DNA from: Sanguinoderma infundibulare
Taxonomy: Eukaryota > Basidiomycota > Agaricomycetes > Polyporales > Polyporaceae
Assembly: GCA_032821775.1 (NCBI GenBank)
Contig: JAVLRN010000037.1
Location: 1 to 29,453, forward strand
Reading direction: 5' to 3'
Length of the DNA stretch: 29,453 bases
Shown: positions 23,790-29,453 of the stretch, piece after piece
How positions within the stretch are numbered: the first letter of the stretch is position 1
Layout: each line of letters opens with the position of its first letter
Notes under the pieces: model-generated
What the model was told of the DNA's origin: nothing
The model's input: the letters and a program-made list of their open reading frames with translations, nothing else
Databases searched by the model: none
Translations under genes and position numbers: made by a program

Positions 23790-25598
23790 CAAATAGATTT
23801 AATTTAATATTAAATTATTTTTATAAGGTTTTAAGGTTACAAACTGGTTTTATTTTTAATAGTATTATTTTTAGTATTATACTAATTATTTCTGGTTTAA
23901 TTACTTTATTCTTAAGACAAGAAATATTTATTACCCTAAATATCTCTGACAAATTAAAAGGTATATTATTTTTAATAGGATTATTTTATTTATTATTTGT
24001 GAAATTTAATCTTTTGTGTAGAATATTTATAACTTTATTTAAAGGTATACCATTCTTTATCAAGGAATTAAAAAATAATGTTAAAGTTTATCCTTATTTT
24101 ATATTATATTTAACTTTTAATATTCTACTAATAGTATTGAGTTTATTGGTAGCAATTAGAATTGATTATTATTACTTTGATTTTTTTGGTGGTGATTACT
24201 TTGAATCTTTTCTATGTATAAATATCTTAAGTTTTTCAACTTTTTTTATTATATTTGTAAAAATTTTGACTCATATAAATATGAACTTGATTTAAATCAA
24301 AGCTTTAAATTTACTTTTTTTCATTATTTATTTTTATTACCTTTTCCTATATTTCTATGTTTATCTCAATTGGTTAACAGTCAATTGTTTAACTGTCAAT
24401 TGTTTAAATGGTTAGGTTTTTGTGATGTTATTTATTGTGATGACCCAAGAAATTTTGCTACTACTAAAAGCGATCTACAGCATGATAAAGCATTAGTGGA
24501 AGCAGAAGTAAAAGAAATACCCAATAATTTAAAAAGTATTTATATCATAAGTAATTTTCCTTGTCCAAATAATTTACATATTGTTTTCAATGAAGGATCC
24601 TTTTGGAGAAATATATCAGCTTTAGACACAGCCTGTAATGATTGCCCAGAATTTAGAGAGCTAATTAACCATTATAAGGCACTAGTCTTAAAAAAAGCTT
24701 GTTACAATTCTGCATTTAATCAGATTTTATTAGGTGAAGTTTTTATAAAACCAGCTTCTGAAGTGGTTAATATAATAGTGATAGCCAAATCTACTGGTGT
24801 ACCAATATATTACAATCTTGTCTATGGTTCTCATTTACCAAATGGAATATTAGAGCTAATTCTATATATGGTAGTTATAGTCATATATTAAGTCATTACC
24901 CAATCAGTATCCAAGATAGAAGGAATATATCTTCTTATCTAGAAGATTTTTGTGGAATTTTTACTAGCCATGATTTACATAAATATACTTTAATTCCTAA
25001 TGGAAATGGTAGGTTAATAACACAACCTTGTAATATTGATAATGGTTTTGATTCACATGTAAGAGAACGATTTAACAATTCTAGAGATAGTAGATTATAT
25101 TTTACACCAGGTTCGGATTCTTTTCTTCATTTTTTTGGTTATTGTAATGGTAACCTTTGGCTAAAAGCTGTTCTTACTAAGGAAGTTTGTAATGTAAACC
25201 GTGTAACAGTAACACGGTTTTACACTGATAATAAGGAACAAATGGTTTCAATGTGTAATGATGAACGTCTCAATTTAATCGGTAGATGGTATAACTTTAT
25301 ACTATCGACTATAAGTCAAAGAGTTATTGCTGCTGAACCTTTATTAAGGAATAATTCAGTGATAATGGCTGATGAACATGGGGTCTTAAATAGAGCAATA
25401 GGTCTTAATTCAGATAATTTAACTAGATTCGAAAGTGTATTAAATCAAACAAATGGAATAGGGGTTTATAATAATAATATTATTTTTAATAATGTTTTAG
25501 AAAGAGGTCCCTATATAGAGGATTTCTCATCGATTGTTATGATATATGCATTATTAACCGAAGTTGAAGGGGTTTTAGCTAGATCTAGTATAAGATAA
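23790..25598 (+). pseudogene. Diverged second copy of plasmid membrane protein orf632, frameshifted
   Basis: Three overlapping frames give an almost complete homologue of orf632 on the opposite strand. Frame one (about 23790-24240) has LNYFYKVLRLQTGFIFNSII, VKFNLLCRI and FKGIPFFIKE, matching orf632 residues 14-100. Frame two (about 24250-24850) has YKYELDLNQ, DVIYC and ALVLKKACYNSAFNQILL. Frame three (about 24850-25598) reads on without stops to TAA. About ten N-terminal residues and the start codon are missing; the upstream stretch lacks an in-frame ATG. One shift falls near the T7 run at 24241; the other (about 24850) is not in a long run. The Q/N linker is different (ATTKSDLQHDKALVEAE). 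CCCCCTT follows the stop by nine bases. It probably comes from a second plasmid integration. Confidence 0.75.
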
Positions 25599-26890
25599 AT
25601 AATTATTCCCCCTTATTTTTTTTTTTTTTAAGGTAGCATAGAAAAGCTAATTTAGATCAGCGATATAATTTAAAAACAAAAAAATTCTTTTTAAATTTTA
25701 ATAAAACAATACATTCCAATTAACAAAACGAGATCTCAAATAGAATATGGATAATTTAACTAAAAAGAGAAAAATAGAGCTAGTTCAAATTATCGTACTG
25801 AAAATTAAAATAGTTTTGAGTTAGTATAAGAATATTATATATATCTGTTACATTCATTATTCTTAATTTAATTATTTTTTTTCTTAAAATTAAGTAAATC
25901 TATAGGATAGAATTTAAGTAATCCAGATAAATTTGCTTTCTTTCATAGTAGTACCTTATAACTATCCAATTAACTAAAAAACATTAGATATTCTTGTAAG
26001 CAGAGGAAATATTAATTTTTTAGTTAATAACTATCTTAAATTTTAAGTTAATTTAGATAATGGGATATGTAAGGTAAATTTTAACCATTTTTTATAACAT
26101 TTAAGTAACATAAATTTTGTTAATTACCTTTATACCAAAACAAATGGGAGTATTATGTTTAGGAATAGATCTTTCTTCCTTAATTGAATCAATTAAATAT
26201 TACTTTTTTTTTTAAGTGAAACATAATCGATTGTAGGATCTGTATTAAAATTAGAATTAGATCTGATACTGGATATTAATTAATTATTAGTTCCATTAAC
26301 TAAATCTTTAATATCTATAATAGGTTCACGATCATATTTAGCTTTAGTAGAAGTTTTAGATTTGGATTAATTTAATGATTCTAGATATTTAACCAAAAAT
26401 AAGTTTAAATCAACATTATATCCTGATTAATGATATGAATTAATTTAGTTTAGGTTTACTAAAAATTATACTGATTTTTTTTTTTTTCCAATTTTTTAAA
26501 TTACTAGATTTATTCTTTTTTTTCATTAGCAGATTTTTGTATATTGTTATTCATTTGTACATTACTATTTTAAGTTAAGTAGATTAAGGGTGTATTATCC
26601 TTAATAAGTTAAATTGTGGCATATCGGATATTTTTCATATAATGGAACCAGGTATCCCAATTAAAAATTTTAAGATATAAATGTTATTTACTTTAACTCA
26701 TCTATAGAGTCGCCTTCATATTTATAATGCTTATATAAGTAAAATATTATTAAACTAATTAATATTTTATAAGTTAATAAGATACTTATTATTTTTTCAT
26801 TATTTATACTTTATAGATAATTTTTTTAATTATACCCTATTATTTTTAATTAATAAAAGAAGAGTTATATTTTAATTATTTAAAATTTAA
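25599..26890. other. Long spacer with stop-riddled coding traces on the - strand
   Basis: No intact gene is present. On the - strand between about 26700 and 26200 there are protein-like pieces broken by TAA: YKHYKYEGDSIDELK, NWDTWFHYMKNIRYATI, DNTPLIYLT, NSNVQMNNNIQKSANEK, and SKSKTSTKAKYDREPIIDIK with LVNGTNN. NSNVQ recalls the linker of orf632, and YKHYKYEGDSIDE is like YRKYYSGKSIEE of the QT-repeat protein. It is likely a decayed plasmid gene or genes. The part 25620-26150 shows nothing recognisable beyond T runs. Confidence 0.45.
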
Positions 26891-26965
26891 ACGGTAGATG
26901 ACAAATTGGTTCGTCGCTCCTTTTGGGGAGGAGATGTATAGCGTGTTCGAATCGCGCCTACCGTA
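26891..26965 (+). tRNA. trnP: tRNA-Pro (UGG)
   Basis: The acceptor ACGGTAG/CTACCGT is perfect. The anticodon stem CTCCT/AGGAG closes loop TTTGGGG, anticodon UGG. The T arm is GCGTG-TTCGAAT-CGCGC. Confidence 0.93.
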
Positions 26966-26983
26966 TATATCTATTTATAGATA

Positions 26984-27057
26984 GGTGTCATGGCAGAGTG
27001 GTAATTGCGGAGTACTGTTAATACTTTTTTTCAGAGGTTCAATTCCTCTTGACGCCT
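26984..27057 (+). tRNA. trnN: tRNA-Asn (GUU)
   Basis: The acceptor GGTGTCA pairs with TGACGCC. The D stem is GCA/TGC. The anticodon loop CTGTTAA gives GUU. The T arm is AGAGG-TTCAATT-CCTCT. Confidence 0.92.
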
Positions 27058-27148
27058 TATAATAATATATTTTATTTTTACAAATTTAACATTTTATTTT
27101 ATTTAATTTTTTTTTTTTAATTAATAAAAGAGAGTGTATTTAATACTA

Positions 27149-27232
27149 ACGAACATGTTGAAATTGGTAAACAATCTCCTTTTAAGCAGGAGTGGAAGTA
27201 ATTCCTTAAGAGTTCGAGTCTCTTTGTTCGTA
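27149..27232 (+). tRNA. trnL: tRNA-Leu (UAA)
   Basis: The acceptor ACGAACA/TGTTCGT is perfect. The anticodon stem CTCCT/AGGAG closes loop TTTAAGC, anticodon UAA. A long variable arm (GGAAGTAATTCC) marks class II. Confidence 0.93.
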
Positions 27233-27258
27233 TTGTTTCAAAGATAGTGTATCCTTCA

Positions 27259-27330
27259 AGCGATATAGTGTAACGGTTAGCACGACAGTCTCATGATCTG
27301 TTAGATTCGGTTCGACTCCATTATTCGCTA
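27259..27330 (+). tRNA. trnM: tRNA-Met (CAU)
   Basis: The acceptor AGCGATA pairs with ATTCGCT over five outer pairs; the two inner pairs are mismatched. The D stem is GTG/CAC. The anticodon loop CTCATGA gives CAU. The T arm is weak: only the two pairs next to loop TTCGACT are firm. The weak arms may mean a variant or partly decayed gene. Initiator or elongator status cannot be told. Confidence 0.8.
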
Positions 27331-27337
27331 TTATCCC

Positions 27338-27408
27338 GGTCTTTAAGTATAAAGGTTGTACAGCTTCCCTTCAAGAAGTTAGAACCAGTTCGATTCTGGT
27401 AAAGATCA
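27338..27408 (+). tRNA. trnE: tRNA-Glu (UUC)
   Basis: The acceptor GGTCTTT pairs with AAAGATC (one G:U). The anticodon stem GCTTC/GAAGT closes loop CCTTCAA, anticodon UUC. The T arm is ACCAG-TTCGATT-CTGGT. It starts seven bases after trnM. Confidence 0.93.
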
Positions 27409-27663
27409 TATTGTTAAAAAAATAAAACAATAAATTATTATATGGACAGTTTCTAAAATATAAGAAATACATATAATATAAGCAGTATTTTTTATATAAA
27501 AAAAAATTAATACTAGTTTAACTAAAATCAGCTACATAAATAAATTTAAATTTATATTTAATAGCTAAGGTTTTGGTCCAAAGAGCTAATAGGAATTAAA
27601 ATATTCCATTGGCACCCTAAGAGCTAAACAGCCTAGAAGATGGTTAAAATGTAAAAATACTAA

Positions 27664-29453
<1,790 letters not shown>

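Overview
This window is part of a filamentous-fungus mitochondrial genome, most likely an agaricomycete basidiomycete. The base composition is strongly AT-rich. All conserved genes lie on the + strand: rps3 (3' end), nad6, atp8, nad2, nad3, atp9, nad1, cob and cox1 (5' end). Twelve tRNA genes punctuate the map. nad2 and nad3 are adjacent with one base between them. The opening of COX1 ([12 protein letters not shown]) suits agaricomycetes; the species cannot be named from sequence alone.

Layout. 1-5736: rps3 end, nad6, atp8, trnS(GCU), nad2 (one group I intron with a LAGLIDADG ORF fused to exon 1), nad3. 6186-13144: a block on the opposite strand that looks like an integrated linear mitochondrial plasmid. 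It holds a protein-primed family B DNA polymerase, two multi-pass membrane proteins of unknown function (632 aa, and 341 aa or 399 aa if UGA is read as Trp), and a membrane-anchored protein with about ten QT(E/D) repeats. No plasmid RNA polymerase is present. 13540-18380: trnG, trnW, trnD, atp9, trnC, trnR, nad1 (two group I introns, one with a LAGLIDADG ORF and one with a frameshifted GIY-YIG ORF), trnI. 18753-23741: cob in four exons with three group I introns. 23790-26700: a diverged, frameshifted second copy of the 632-aa plasmid protein on the + strand, then a stretch with stop-riddled coding traces on the - strand. 26891-27408: trnP, trnN, trnL, trnM, trnE. 27691 to the end: cox1 exon 1, a group I intron with a damaged LAGLIDADG ORF, exon 2, and the start of a second intron.

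The core genes encode complex I, III, IV and ATP synthase subunits plus one ribosomal protein. The rest is selfish or accessory: six group I introns with homing-endonuclease genes and at least two plasmid-derived insertions. The most useful leads are these: in-frame UGA codons occur only in accessory genes although the only trnW here has anticodon CCA; a CCCCCTT motif follows many stop codons on both strands, including those of plasmid genes; a shared element lies upstream of three plasmid genes; a tRNA-like sequence lies between two plasmid genes; and cob introns 2 and 3 share 87 identical bases. Several frameshifts sit in homopolymer runs, so decay and sequencing error cannot be told apart here.
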